This document shows positions 18,873-30,011 of a DNA stretch of 64,000 nt, piece by piece (the first letter of the stretch is position 1; the number at the start of each line of letters is the position of its first letter). Below the pieces are notes generated by a model. The model was not told the DNA's origin. It did no database searches and was given only the letters and a program-made list of their open reading frames with translations. Source of the stretch: Apiosordaria backusii (taxonomy: Eukaryota > Ascomycota > Sordariomycetes > Sordariales > Lasiosphaeriaceae); the NCBI GenBank assembly GCA_030549205.1, contig JAUKTV010000011.1, positions 558,001 through 622,000 on the forward strand, given 5' to 3'. The translations under genes were made by a program, and so were the position numbers.

Positions 18873-21800
18873 TGCAGCGAAAGTGAAGAAATCAGCCGAT
18901 GACGAGTAAAGCCGGCCCGGGTCAGATAGACATTTCCAGAGAATCTGAAAAGGCGTGCTAGTTGACAAACAGTATGAGGCTAGCCAAATATGAGAGTGAG
19001 GGCCAGCGGTGTGGCCGGACAAGAGAGAGCAGGACGAGGACCTAGGCAAAAGATGAGCGTTAGTTGTTGCTCCAGAAAGCACACCAGTTGTCTAATCTGT
19101 GGTCACTGTGTGAGACGAGAACGGCCGACATGAGCTCTGGTATCTGGGTCATGATGGACAAGTCGTAGTGCGCGGCCACGATGTGACATAGCTGGTATAT
19201 AAGTCTCTGGTGCGCTTCTAGGGAGGGAGGACTAACCCCGTACGTCTTACCTACAGCTTGAGCGGCTTGGCAAAAGCCTCCTGTTCGACACACCTCACTG
19301 GCGGCTTGAGTGACCGGGCTTGAAGGGGGCTGGTGGCTGGCGGGTCGGAAGGTGTGAGCGTCGTTGTGTCTCGGGGAAACGGCTGGGAGTTGCAAATCCG
19401 GGGCCATGAACCAGAAGCAAGAAGACCTCCCGACGCGCTGATTTGCTTCTTCCTTTCCACAAAAATGCTCACGTACCGTTCACAAACGAGAGTCGGTCCG
19501 TTATCACATGTGGTGAGGTGTGAGCGTCGATATTGCCCCTCGCTGTTGCTCCCAGCTCGTCCACTCTCTTTCCAGCACCGGAGGGTACCACGAGGCGGCA
19601 GAGGAGCAGACGTCTGATGTCCAGTCGAGTTCGGCGAGGAGAGTAGGTGCTCCATGAGCGCTGGGTTGGGACGAAGACAAGCAACAACACAAGCAACAAC
19701 ACGGGACAGCTTATTGCAGTGGCAATGCCAGTGAGACACGAACTAACCCCATCGCTCGACGTCTGCATCTGGAATCAACCTGAACCAAGTATGGGAGAAG
19801 ATGCTCGAAAGTACAGTATTAAAAAAAGAAAATATAAGACACGAAGGAAAGAAGAAAACATAGCCGGAGGAAAGTGCCCCCCACTGAAATGACTCCAGGA
19901 AGCTGCAACTGGACAGGGGCTAGCTAGAGCTGTGGCAGCAGGCCGGGTAGCGCATGCCAGGCACCTAGACACACCCCCAAAAGCCAAGGACAAGCCCTGG
20001 AAGCTCCTAGCTTGCACTCTGAAGTTTGGGGACAGCTTCAGGCTGGGCTGTGGGGTAGGTTTTCGGCTCAATTAGGTGAATAGGTGGTCCGAACTGAGGT
20101 GGCTTTGCAGATCCGATCCGGTGAGCAGATCGGGGACGGACCCGGTATCGTGACCTGACTTAGGTGACCAACTGCCATTATGATATTTTCCATTCACCTC
20201 GCGGGGTGGTGAAAGGAACGCCTCGGCTCCACTTGAACATCCCACGACAACCCAAGACTTCTTTTTTAGCAGCTGACACTGTCAGTCACTAGTGTAGGCC
20301 CAGGTACCTTATTTCCCTCCGTACCACCGGTACCGACGACACCTCTGATATCACCGATACCGATACCACAGAAGCCTGCCAGTTCCAAATCGAGTAGGTG
20401 CTTCCAAGGTGAGATGTTTTTGCCTGCCCCCCATGAGAGCCCAGAGCCGAGACAGAAAGGAAGTTTCACCGCCTCCCCTGCGAGCAAGAAGAAGGAAGTC
20501 GAACCCGGCTACACCATCCTTGCAATTGTCATCGGGCATCGATAACCACATCACCAACATATCACCACCTATCACCACCTATCACCACCTCAAAAAACAC
20601 CACGGGAATCGCTCCATCCTCGGTCACCGGCGGGCGAGATTACGCACTCGTGTTGTGGGAACAAGCACACCTGACGATGGCACACGTGGGGTTTGGAGTG
20701 TTACTTGAACAGCCAGTCCATCTCGCACAGGATCATCGTCTCCTCGGAGGCCCTCGCTCGGTCTGCGGTCTGTGATCCCGTCATGTCCGTGGTTGACATC
20801 CTCTGCCCGTGCGTGCGACTCAGCTCTCGGGCGGATCTGCGTGCCCATTACCGCCTCATGGCCCCGTTACGAGCTCAGCTGGAGGCTCCGACGGTTACGC
20901 ATAGAAAGCGTGTGAGCCGTTCCGCTGATACGCCGCGAAGTAAGACCTCTCGGAAATGCCAGCGACCTTTCCACGACATCAACGCCAAACGGCGCCATAT
21001 TGGCCCCCACGCTCAACCCCTCGCCGGGTTTCGATGGCGTAGCGGGGAAAGACAAGGTTGTCGGAGCCTCTCCCTTTTCTCCCTTTTCTCCCTTTTCAGT
21101 GACGAGATCGCCATCACATTTCTTTTCTGTGTGGTTCGGGGGCTTGAGAAACAAAGTGACATCTGAGCCGGTTTGCTCACCAACAACAACCTGGAAAGAG
21201 AACCGCGACAACCTCCCGATTTTCTTTCCGCTCACCCATGACTCCCTCCCACTGTCACACAGCTCGCCGCGCTGCTGGAACCGATGTGCTCCAGTGGTAC
21301 GGACTCGGCTAATTCCAGGCCTCCCCTATGACATGCACAGCGCGTTTCTTTTCTTTTTTGCCCACTTATCCGTAAACCCGGATTATCACGACAGGGGGTT
21401 AAATGGTTTTCCCCAGACCGCATCCGTCCGCGACCCAGCGCCCTTTGCCAGCCTTCACTCAGGGAAACACGCTTCACCGCTTTTGTAAATGCGGGGGAGA
21501 GCTATTTTTTGCCGCCTAATTCCCATCCTCGAGAAACGCAGCCCTACCGGCACCAGGGAGATACAAACTCAAAAGAACAACCACCCCTTGTTAGTTTCCC
21601 ACAATAAGCTCGGTTTGCAGTACGTAAACGATCGCTTGGACGGTGACGGTCTAGCCAGCGACCTAGCCAGCCAGCCAACATCTTGACGATGAAATGTCTT
21701 TTTCTTTCCCCTCTTTTTTACTTGTAAACAGTGTTCTCTGAAACCCCGGCCCAGGTCGTCTGATCTGCCCGGCTTTGGCTTTGCGGGGAACAAGTCTTGT

Positions 21801-23000
21801 GACAGGATATGACCTTGATCCATTGGTTCATCACGACATGTCGAGCTTTGACCGTAATTTCTTTTTTATGTCTCTCTCACTCGGGGACGCAAGGGAAAGA
21901 GGCGAAAGAGTCTTGTGTGAATCTCCCCTCTTTTGGCCGAGGCTGAGGGGGGGGGGGGGTGAACAAGAAGATCAGGGGCTGCCTTGTGTGCAGGTGTGTG
22001 TGTGTGTGTGTGTGTGTTTGTGATGAGATGTGCTTGTGGTGGCTCTATGTGCGTCCATGGAACAAGAATGCCACAAGGTGACACACAAGAGATCAGATGA
22101 TCAAGGTTTGTCTCTCCTTGGTTTTTGGGTAAGAGGAATACTACACACCCAAGTAGGTACGTACCCTTTACGAGAAGACGTGTCTAGCAAGCTGTGGCTT
22201 GAAACAAGTTTGGGCACTTTACACAAGGGAGGGCATATGATGTCCCAGCTTCTCTCTGGTTCAACACCGAGAGTCTCTCTAGAGTCCCGTCATTGCTTGG
22301 CGTGATCATTGCGCAACTACCTACAGTCAATAGCTCGCCTCCCTTGCCTCTTTGTCTCTTTTCAAAAACCAAAACGGGGGTTGTTTTTTGCGTGACTGTC
22401 TCATCACATATCACCTACATCAGCTCGACTGAGGTGCATATCAAGGGATGCAAATGTTGATCAGTCAGCCAGCTTGCCGCCGGCCACATGCCGAACCGAG
22501 CTAGCGCATATGATCTATCAGAAAACGGCCCGCTTTGACTGAGAGTCGGTGCGGTGGGCATATTTCGGCGTTAAAAAGTTTGAGATGCTATTCGATCGAC
22601 ACTGCATTGTGAAAGACTTTCTTTTTTTTTTGTCTGTGAGAGTCAGTGTCTCGAACAAGGACGGGAGGAATGATGGCGGTGAGTCTGGAGCACTCTTTCC
22701 ATCACCTCCTCTTCGCTTATGGTGTCCATCTTGAGGTTATCTCAATCATAAGAGAATCAAACTCATGAAACATTTGACAATGAAGCAGATGCACCTCGAA
22801 TAGGAAATTAACAAGAAACAGACAATTGAATGCTTTGACTTGTCTAAGAAATTTTTTCATGCTCGCTTTTCATGAACGCTTCTACCCAAATTTCCCACGA
22901 TTCTATTCCATGTCCTGACACGCCATCACAACCCCTTATTTGAACCCTTCCTACCTCTCATCCTCCCAACGCAAGGAACATCATCATTCCCTCCCACTCT
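18873..23000. other. 4.1 kb gene-poor region with simple repeats
   Basis: Upstream of the minus-strand gene starting at 18872 and downstream of the SDR gene. On the minus strand, GTAAGACGTACG near 19249 and AACTAACG...TTGCCTAG near 19040 look like introns in a long leader of the gene at 18872. Simple sequence includes tatcaccacc units (20560-20590), three ctcccttttt-like 9-mers (21068-21098), a G13 run (21947-21959) and a TG tract (21993-22016). Frames up to 162 codons occur but show no domain, so no further gene is supported. Confidence 0.5.
21947..22016 (+). repeat. G13 homopolymer and adjacent (TG)n microsatellite
   Basis: A run of 13 G at 21947-21959 is followed 34 bases later by about twelve TG dinucleotides with one interruption. 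Non-coding. Length is likely to be variable between isolates and error-prone in sequencing. Confidence 0.95.
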
Positions 23001-24431
23001 TCAAGTGCACGTATAACCCCCATCAACCCTCAAATCCGCCCCCGTCACATAGCTGCTCGCATCCGACAGCAAAAACGTCACCGGCCCCATCAAATCCTCC
23101 GGCTTGCCCATCTTCCCCTGTGGTATCAAGCTCGTCCACTTCTCCTTCAAATCCGGGTTATCGTCCAAGATCTTTTGCGTCCTATATTTTTTTCAACCCG
23201 CCGTCAGCAATGGAATTCCTCATCACTGAAGCCCTCACGTCCCCTCTTTCCTCATCACCACCCCCGCCGCCGCCGCCGCCGCCTCCATCACCAGTATCAT
23301 CACCCACACCTTACCGTAAACAAAAGAGACGCAACAAGAAAAAACTCACAAAGCAGTCAACATGTACCCCGGACTTATCACATTAACCCTCACCCCATAC
23401 TTCGCCCACTCCACCGCCAAACTCGCCGCCATATGCCTAACCGCCGCCTTGGCCGCGTTATACGGCGCCTGCGGTTGCGGCACGTTGACAATCGCTCCGC
23501 TCATGCTCCCGATAAACACCATACTCCCCTTTGCCTTGCGTTCAATGAGATGTTTCGCAATCTCCGTCGCAAAAAGCCAGGTCCCGTCCACGTTGACCCC
23601 CCAGAGCTTCTGGACGCGGTCAAAGGGGTAGGACACGGCCTCAAAGTTCTCGGTGAAGCCTGCCGAGGTTACCAAGGAGTCGATCTTGCCGTGGGCAGCA
23701 ACAATATCGCGGATGCAGGAGACAACAGATTCGGGGGAGGAGACATCGGCGTAGTGGGTGGTGATTTTAGGAAGGCGGGCAGCGGTGGGGTTGTCGCGCT
23801 TGAAGGTTTCTACTATGAGTTGGGCTTGCTTTGAGGCTTCTTCTTCTGTGGTGTGGGTGGGTGAAGGGGGTTAGCTAGCTAGTTCACAAGGAGGTTTGAG
23901 AGAAAATGGGGGAGGGGGAGAGAAATTACTGTTCAGATCGACTATGGCGAGATCGGCGCCGCTTATGACCATTCCCTCTGCTCATAGAAAATTCAGAAAA
24001 TATCAGTTTTCTGGTCCTAGTATCGTGAGAAAATGTAAGAGTGACAGAAAAGGTGAAAACATACGACCCATGACCAACCCTAGCCCTCTTGCTCCACCAG
24101 TGACCACTCCAACTTTCCCCTGGAGAGAAAATGTTGGGAGGGTTGGGACACCGCCATGGCCGATGCCTTTGACGAGGTTGTCTGTTGGTGGGAGCTGGGA
24201 GGAAGAGGGGCCCGGGTAGGAGACTTGGATGGTGTGGTCTGTTCGTGCGTATTGGCCTTCTTTTCCAGAGGTCTCCTCATCCTTGAGGAAACGGGGTGAA
24301 GTGGTAAAATATTTTGCTGACGGCAGTGGTGATGGTGATATCCGTTTTGGTGTTTGGTGGTGATGTAAGTGCGGGCGGGTGGAGACGAGGGCTTGGCGGA
24401 GGGCCCTTCGCGCTCCGGACTGGAGAGACAT
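23001..24431 (-). CDS. Short-chain dehydrogenase/reductase with mitochondrial presequence (SOU2/arabinitol-dehydrogenase-like)
   Basis: Four exons, complement(23001..23181, 23350..23845, 23930..23977, 24065..24431), 363 aa. Donors are GTGAGT, GTAATT and GTATGT; acceptors are ATATAG, CACAG and GCAG; all phases fit. Residues 1-50 (MSLQSGARRALRQALVSTR, then HYFTTSP-like) read as a mitochondrial presequence. A classical SDR fold follows: TGGARGLG at about 111-118, DLAIVDLN after beta-2 (NAD preference suggested by the Asp), TSAG in place of NNAG, GSMSGAIVN serine, YNAAK catalytic pair, SPGYMLTAL, and the C-terminal VTGADLRVDGGYTCT. This resembles the fungal polyol-dehydrogenase SDRs (Sou2, D-arabinitol 2-dehydrogenase), so a sugar alcohol or related substrate is likely but not shown. 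A GCC/CCG microsatellite lies in the last intron (23263-23283). Gene model is strong; substrate is unknown. Confidence 0.88.
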
Positions 24432-25590
24432 GGTGTGTCTTTTCTCTGGGTGTTGTTGATGATCCTTTTGAGTATACTGGTTTCAAAAATTTATGTCTTT
24501 TCAACGCCTTCGGCTGATATTTGCTACTATTTCTTTGCTGTGGTCTTTGTTGAGGTTCACCCACTGATCAGCGGGGTAGCTTGGTTTATACCACTCCTGC
24601 CCGCAGTCTCTCCCCCACTACGCTTCGTCTGAGGTGGGATTTGACAGGGAATTGACAGGTCTGGAAGCGTCGTTGGTGTGGAGAAATTGGAGTAGCTTCC
24701 TACCGCGAGTCCTGCGCTGTTACCTTTACCTGAGGGCTAGATCAGAGATCGTTCCTGTGGATTAGCGTCTGGATCGTTTCAAGCCCACATAAAATAGTGG
24801 GCGGGAGAAATCCTCGCCTTTCGGTGTGGTAATCGGAGTTAAACACGAGGAAGCAGAGCTGTTGCGTGGCAGATCGGCAAGCGCCCAGATGGTTCGCTTG
24901 TGTTTTGGTCAATCACGCGGACAAACAACGTCTTCAACGAGAGATTTTACCCCTGAAAAAATAGGGGTTGGTTGGATGAGGGGAAGACGGGAACATCAGA
25001 TAAGCAGATGCCAAAACACCATAGTGAAGGCCTATCCACAACAGTGCGAGGCGAACCGTAAACAAAACGATGACAGTCTGATGGAGAGTTTTGACATCAG
25101 AATCGAAAAGACATCTTCTTCAATCTTCCAGTGCTTAACAATTAAACTTTGTATCATACAGTATTAATACCAAACAATCACCACAGAGGAAAGTGACAGC
25201 CGCCCCCTCCGGTAAAAAAAATCTTTAAATGGTTAAGAAGAGTAAGGAGTTAAGAATTTTAAGTTTAAAGTCGATAAGTCATCTTAATTATTTAACCTTG
25301 GTAAGTTATTTATACCGACCAGAATTGAGAAACTTCTTTTGATGCGCCCATCGGGAATCTGCATTCCAGCTCTAATGCTTGGAAGGCATTGATGCGAACC
25401 ACTACACCATGGCCGCTTGTTGAGTAAACAAAGGTGATGTCAGTTTTCAGTTTCTGGGCGAATGGAGCAACATAGTGGTAGTATTGGATATCTCATTTCA
25501 TAACAACATCTTGATTTATATCATCTAAAGTCTTGCTCCCCTGCGCCCGCTGCTGAAGTCAATTCTACAATGCCTTTCTGGCTAGGGCAA
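24432..25590. other. Intergenic: SDR promoter, tRNA remnant, 3' flank of MCC beta
   Basis: 1.16 kb between two minus-strand genes. It holds the SDR promoter and leader (24432 upward). Between about 25215 and 25320 there is a strongly AT-rich patch rich in TA (taaatggttaagaagagtaa, aattatttaacc) that contrasts with its surroundings and may be RIP-affected relic DNA. The tRNA-like sequence at 25344-25416 follows it. No coding frame is supported. Confidence 0.5.
25344..25416 (-). tRNA. Degenerate tRNA-Gly(TCC), probable pseudogene
   Basis: Minus strand, 73 nt. The acceptor stem is GCGGCCA against TGGGCGC (6 of 7 pairs). The D-arm region is TGGTGTAGTGGTTCGCATCA, close to eukaryotic A-box consensus. 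The anticodon arm is AATGC-CTTCCAA-GCATT, anticodon TCC (Gly), with a perfect 5 bp stem. The T arm is abnormal: GGAAT-GCAG-ATTCC has a 4-base loop and lacks the TTCRANY B-box sequence. The 5' two thirds look like a real tRNA-Gly, while the lost B box argues against RNA polymerase III transcription. No CCA is encoded. Confidence 0.55.
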
Positions 25591-27391
25591 TTACATTCTG
25601 AAGACTCCAAACTTGGTTGCGCCAGCCTTGACATCATTCCTACCTCCCATCGCAGCGTTCAGCCCCAATCCCAGATACCTCCTGGTATGTTGCGGGGGAA
25701 TAACACCATCATCCTAGAGTATCAATGTTAGCAATGTCCCTCCAGGTTTCACCCCAAACAGGAAAACAAGTACTCACCCACAACCTCGCACTCGAGAAAA
25801 CGCTGTCACTCTCCTTCTCGATCCTGTCCTTCAACCCCTCATCCACCCCCTTCCCAACCGTTTCCATCACCTTCGCGAGCTGCTCCCCTCCCATAACACC
25901 CACCCTCGCATTCGGCCACATCCACAAGAATCTCGGCGAGTACGCCCGTCCACACATGCCATAGTTACCCGCTCCATAACTACCTCCAACCACCACCGTA
26001 AACTTGGGCACATCGGCACAAGCCACTGCCGTGACCAGCTTCGCGCCATTCTTCGCAATCCCTTCTCTTTCCGCGTCTTTACCCACCATAAACCCGCTGA
26101 TATTCTGCAAGAAAACCAACGGGATCCCCCTCTGAGAGCACAACTCAATAAAGTGCGCCCCCTTCAGCGAGGAGCTGCTAAACAGGATACCATTATTGGC
26201 CACAATCCCAACCTTGTGCCCGTAAATCTCCGCAAATCCCGTCACCAATGTCGTCCCAAAGTCCCTCTTGAACTCGCTAAACTTGCTCCCGTCAACAATC
26301 CTAGCGATGACCTCATGAATCGGCAGCGGCTTCCTCAAATTTGTACTCGCGATCCCAAGCAATTCCTCAGGGTCATAAACCGGCTCCTCATACGCCTTCA
26401 CCGGGACTGTCTCTGTCTTCTTCGGCCAGTTAAGGTTACTCACACACCTCCTCGCCAGCACAATCGCATGCCCATCATCCACCGCCAAATAATCCGTCAC
26501 CCCGCTCACACTGCTATGCATCTTCCCCCCTCCCAACTCCTCCGGGCTCACCACCTCCCCAGTAGCAGCCTTCACCAACGGCGGCCCCGCCAGGAAAATA
26601 TGACCCTGCTCCTGCACAATGATGCTCTCGTCACTCATCGCAGGAACATACGCACCCCCCGCCGTGCACGGCCCCATCACCACCGCAATCTGCGGGATCC
26701 CCTTCGCCGACATCCTCGCCTGGTTGTAAAAAATCCGCCCAAAATGCTCCCTATCCGGGAAAACATCACTCTGATGCGGCAAGTTCGCACCTCCCGAATC
26801 AACAAGATAAATACACGGCAGGTTATTCTCTTTTGCCACCTCCTGCGCCCGGATATGTTTTTTGACAGTAATAGGGTAGTACGTGCCCCCCTTGACCGTG
26901 CTGTCATTCGCGACAATGACGCACTCCACCCCCTCGACGACTCCCACACCGGTGATGATGCCCCCGCAGGGGACTTCCGCCTCGGGGTAGAGCTCGTGCC
27001 CGGCCAGGGGTGACAGCTCGAGAAACGTCGTCCCGGGGTCGATGAGGGCGGTCACGCGGTCCCGGGGGAGCATCTTTTTGCGGGCGAGGTGCTTCTCCCT
27101 GGCTTTGGGGGGGCCGCCTTGGTGGGCTTTGCGGGTGAGGGACTCGAGGCGGGATATGGCCGAGGACATGAGCTTGGTGTTTTCAACATACTCGTCGGAG
27201 GAGGGGTCGACGGTGGTGGGGAGGACGGAGATGGAGGAGGATTGGTGCGGAGTGGTGAAGGTGGCTACTGTTCTGCTGCTTCGCGATACGTTTGTCGGCG
27301 TAGTTGGTAGTAGGGGACGAGATGTTGGGCGGAGTAGGAGGGCGCGGGCGCGGCATTGGCGACTCAATTGTCGCGATATTTGGGGGAGCAT
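25591..27391 (-). CDS. mccB: Methylcrotonoyl-CoA carboxylase beta (carboxyltransferase) subunit, mitochondrial
   Basis: Two exons, complement(25591..25713, 25778..27391), 578 aa. The intron has donor GTGAGT, branch TGCTAAC and acceptor TCTAG, joining SSARLW|DDGVIPPQ. I chose ATG 27391 (MLPQISRQLSRQCRARALLL), which begins an Arg/Ser-rich mitochondrial presequence of about 50 residues. The acetyl-CoA carboxylase carboxyltransferase fold follows: N-half with PCGGIITGVGVVEGVECV, IYLVDSGGANLP and GPCTAGGAYVPAMSDESIIV; C-half with FLQNISGFMVG and GGSYGAGNYGMCGRAY; and the usual C-terminus ATKFGVFRM. It transfers CO2 from biotin on the alpha subunit to 3-methylcrotonyl-CoA in leucine degradation. 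It is divergent from isovaleryl-CoA dehydrogenase, the preceding step. All expected motifs are present and nothing suggests damage. Confidence 0.96.
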
Positions 27392-27876
27392 TGCGAAGGT
27401 TTGGGGTCGTGATGATCGTGGGGATCGTGGGGATCGTGTCGTTTGCGCAAGAAGAGACAAAACACGAACAGAAGAGAGAAGCTACGCTCGTGAGACTCTG
27501 TGTAGCCAGGGAATGTCAAAAGTCAACACGGCTTAGCGGTTTACCGCGGCCCTGGCAGACAAGCCCGCGATCAGCATCACTGACGTCTCTTCTCCTCAAC
27601 CCAAGTCGTTCCTGGAAGGTGGACAATAGCTGGGCCGGCTTAGGCCGCTGAAAGCCGAGCTTCAGTTTGTTATCGCTTCTTATCGATTGTTATCAGCGGC
27701 TGCCCGCAAGCCCGTCGGGGTGTCGCGCGGCCTTGGCATCGATCCCCAGTGTAAGCCAAGGGAGAAGTCATCCGGCGACGACGGTGTCCTTTTCTTGAGA
27801 GAGCTTTTAATTTTTATCGCACACTCTTGAACTGTTGATTCTGTATCTACAGAGTGAAACTTCACCAGAAAGCACA
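27392..27876. promoter_or_regulatory. Shared divergent promoter of the leucine-degradation pair mccB/ivd
   Basis: 485 bases separate the two start codons. The arrangement suggests co-regulation, as in Aspergillus, where ivdA, mccA and mccB are clustered. It includes a GCGG-TTTA-CCGC inverted repeat at 27536-27547, a CGG-N4-CCG arrangement of the kind bound by Zn2Cys6 regulators, and further GGCCG-rich words near 27628-27650. Start sites and factor binding are inferred, not shown. Confidence 0.6.
27536..27547. promoter_or_regulatory. Candidate Zn2Cys6 binding palindrome GCGG-N4-CCGC
   Basis: Inverted CGG half-sites separated by TTTA, roughly 145 bases above the mccB start codon and 330 bases above the ivd start codon. 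The half-sites are what fungal binuclear zinc cluster proteins recognise. A 12-base palindrome of this kind can also occur by chance in GC-rich DNA. Confidence 0.35.
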
Positions 27877-29270
27877 ATGGCAACCCCATCAACATCCCGA
27901 GTGCTGTTGCGCACAACAACCCCGCGATCCATCCTCTGGGTCCCCCGCCGCCAATTCACCCGCCTCTCCAGGACGAGGAACCTCGGTCCCTCCCTCACCT
28001 CACTCACCTCAGTCACCTCGACCTCACCGATATCATTCTCTACACCATCAGTATCAACCCTTCAGCAAAAGCGCAATGTCTCCTCCAAGCATCCCCAAGG
28101 TTTCACTCCTCCCTCCCCCTCCGACCTCTCTGAACTTCGCACCACAGTCCAAGAATTCGTCCGCCGATCCATTCCTGAATCCGTCGCCTCTGCCACCGAC
28201 CACACCAACAACTTCCCGTCCAATATGTGGCTGCAGCTTGGCGAGGCCGGCCTCTTAGGAATCACCGCAGACGAGTCGGTCGGCGGCTTAGGCCTGGGTT
28301 ACCAAGCACATTGCATAGTAATGGAGGAGCTCTCGCGGGCCAGCGGATCAATCGCCCTCTCTTACGCGGCCCACTCGCAGCTCTGCGTCAACCAGCTGCA
28401 GCTCAATGGCTCCCTTGAGCAGAAGCAAAAGTTCCTTCCCGATTTAATTTCTGGAACCAAAGTCGGCGCCCTGGCCATGAGCGAGTCTGGGTCAGGCAGC
28501 GATGTGGTGTCCATGCGCACTCGCGCAAAAGAAGTAGATGGAGGGTACCTCCTAAACGGAAGCAAAATGTGGATCACCAATGGTCCAGACGCGGACATCA
28601 TCATCGTCTACGCCAAGACTGTTCCAGACGGCGGGTCAAAAGGGATCACCGCTTTCATTGTCGAAAAGGAGAAATCTCCCGGCTTCGCTTGCCTGAGAAA
28701 ATTAGACAAGATGGGCATGCGGGGTAGCAACACGGGAGAGCTCGTCTTTGAGAATGTGTTTGTGCCCAAAGAGAATGTCTTGGGCAGAGTCAATGGGGGG
28801 TGAGGGTGCTGATGGAGGGGTTAGACCTCGAGAGATTGGTCCTCAGCGCTGGGCCGCTTGGACTGATGCAGGCCGCTCTGGACGTCGCGCTGCCGTATGC
28901 TCATTCGCGCAAGCAGTTTGGCACGCCTATCGCGCAGTTTCAATTTATGCAAGGAAAATTGGCCGACATGTACACCAAGCTCCAGGCCTCGAGGGCGTAC
29001 ACTTACGCCACGGCAAAGGCTGTCGACGAGCAGGGCGACATCCGCACTCAGGACTGCGCTGGGGCCATTCTGTACGCTGCGGAAAGAGCCACAGAGTGCG
29101 CGTTGGATGCCATCCAAATTTTGGGCGGGATGGGCTACACGGAGGAAATGCCCGCCTCCAGGATCCTGCGGGACGCGAAGCTCTACGAGATTGGAGCGGG
29201 AACCTCCGAGGTCAGGCGAATGGTCATTGGGCGCGCCTTCAACAAGGAGTATGCGCACCTGGCCAACTAA
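27877..29270 (+). CDS. ivdA: Isovaleryl-CoA dehydrogenase, mitochondrial; frame broken once in a G run
   Basis: From ATG 27877 (AGCACAATGGC) a presequence of about 70 residues leads into a full acyl-CoA dehydrogenase: GEAGLLGITADESVGGLGLGY, ALAMSESGSGSDVVSMRTRA (flavin/substrate loop), GSKMWITNGPDADI, MGMRGSNTGELVFENVFVP. The frame then hits TGA at 28801, and the next frame continues exactly where expected: VRVLMEGLDLERLVLSAGP with the catalytic Glu of GLDLERL, QFMQGKLADMYTKL, ILGGMGYTEEMP, and FLRDAKLYEIGAGTSEVRR-type end to the stop at 29270. One extra G in the G6 run 28795-28800 restores about 464 codons. No intron fits this point. It oxidises isovaleryl-CoA, feeding ETF, one step before MCC. 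Either an assembly deletion or a true loss of function. Confidence 0.92.
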
Positions 29271-29436
29271 GACACTGCCCGCCTCTTGCGACAAATCACA
29301 CAGAGAAATGGGCGAAGGGCGAGTCGTCCCGTGTCTGGAAAAACAGATGCCCAAATTGACGCCCATCACTACCTGCCTCACCCCTCCTACCCTTCGCCCA
29401 AGTTGACACCGACCGCTACCTACCTGACCCCTCCTA

Positions 29437-29592
29437 CCCTTCAACCAAATATGCCGAGTGTCCGCGGAAAGACACAACACCCAAATACGCCGAATGAATG
29501 CCCGCGGAAAGACACAACACTACACTCTTACACCTCCCTTTCAACCAAATATGCCGAATGAATGTCCGCGGATTGACACAACACTACACTAC
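29437..29592 (+). repeat. Degenerate minisatellite with ccgcggaaagacacaacac core
   Basis: Three copies of a unit containing (ttcaaccaaat)atgccgaatgaatg followed by ccgcggaaagacacaacac, at about 29450, 29490 and 29553. Spacing is 42 and 62 bases, because one copy lacks the cttacacctcc segment. Only partly decayed. Confidence 0.75.
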
Positions 29593-29787
29593 CACGCCAT
29601 TTTGGATGAATCAATTTATCATGGTGCCATGGGCTTGCCTTCCGCTCTCTGTAGCGTCTCGCCCGGACGCACGAGCTCTGTTCCCCCCTTTCCGTCTTTC
29701 TTTTCCCTTTCCCCGAGAAGTAAATGCTACCATGGATGATGCACAGACGGGCTGGCTGGTTCTTTCGCCAATGGTTGCAGTATAAAC

Positions 29788-30011
29788 TAGCGAGAGATAG
29801 AGAGAGAGAGAGAGAGAGATAAACAGGAAAAGTGACAAATCTGTTTCCACGAGAAAATCATTGGTCGTGGACTTGAATCCCCACCCTTGAACCCGTGGAC
29901 GGTGATGCAGCATCATATCAGCGGGGAAGTCGGCAGATGAGAAGAGAGCCAGCCGCAGGACCAAGGGAAAAAGGGCTCAAGCATCCATGTGGTGGTAGTA
30001 GTAGTAGTAGG
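29788..30011 (+). repeat. (GA)n and (TAG)n microsatellites
   Basis: About fourteen GA dinucleotides with one interruption end at 29820, and about five TAG trinucleotides span 29994-30011. Non-coding simple sequence. Confidence 0.9.

Noticed and set aside
20266..21488. Overlapping 80-160 codon frames in the gene-poor region
   Set aside because: No domain, no consistent splice structure, and frames on both strands of similar length; consistent with chance in GC-rich DNA.
26153..27013. 286-codon plus-strand frame opposite the MCC beta gene
   Set aside because: It mirrors a highly conserved gene on the other strand and is His/Arg/Pro-rich, as antisense of GC-rich coding sequence usually is. No domain.
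28800..29270. Separate short acyl-CoA dehydrogenase gene
   Set aside because: It is the C-terminal third of isovaleryl-CoA dehydrogenase in another frame, continuous with the upstream part apart from one base.
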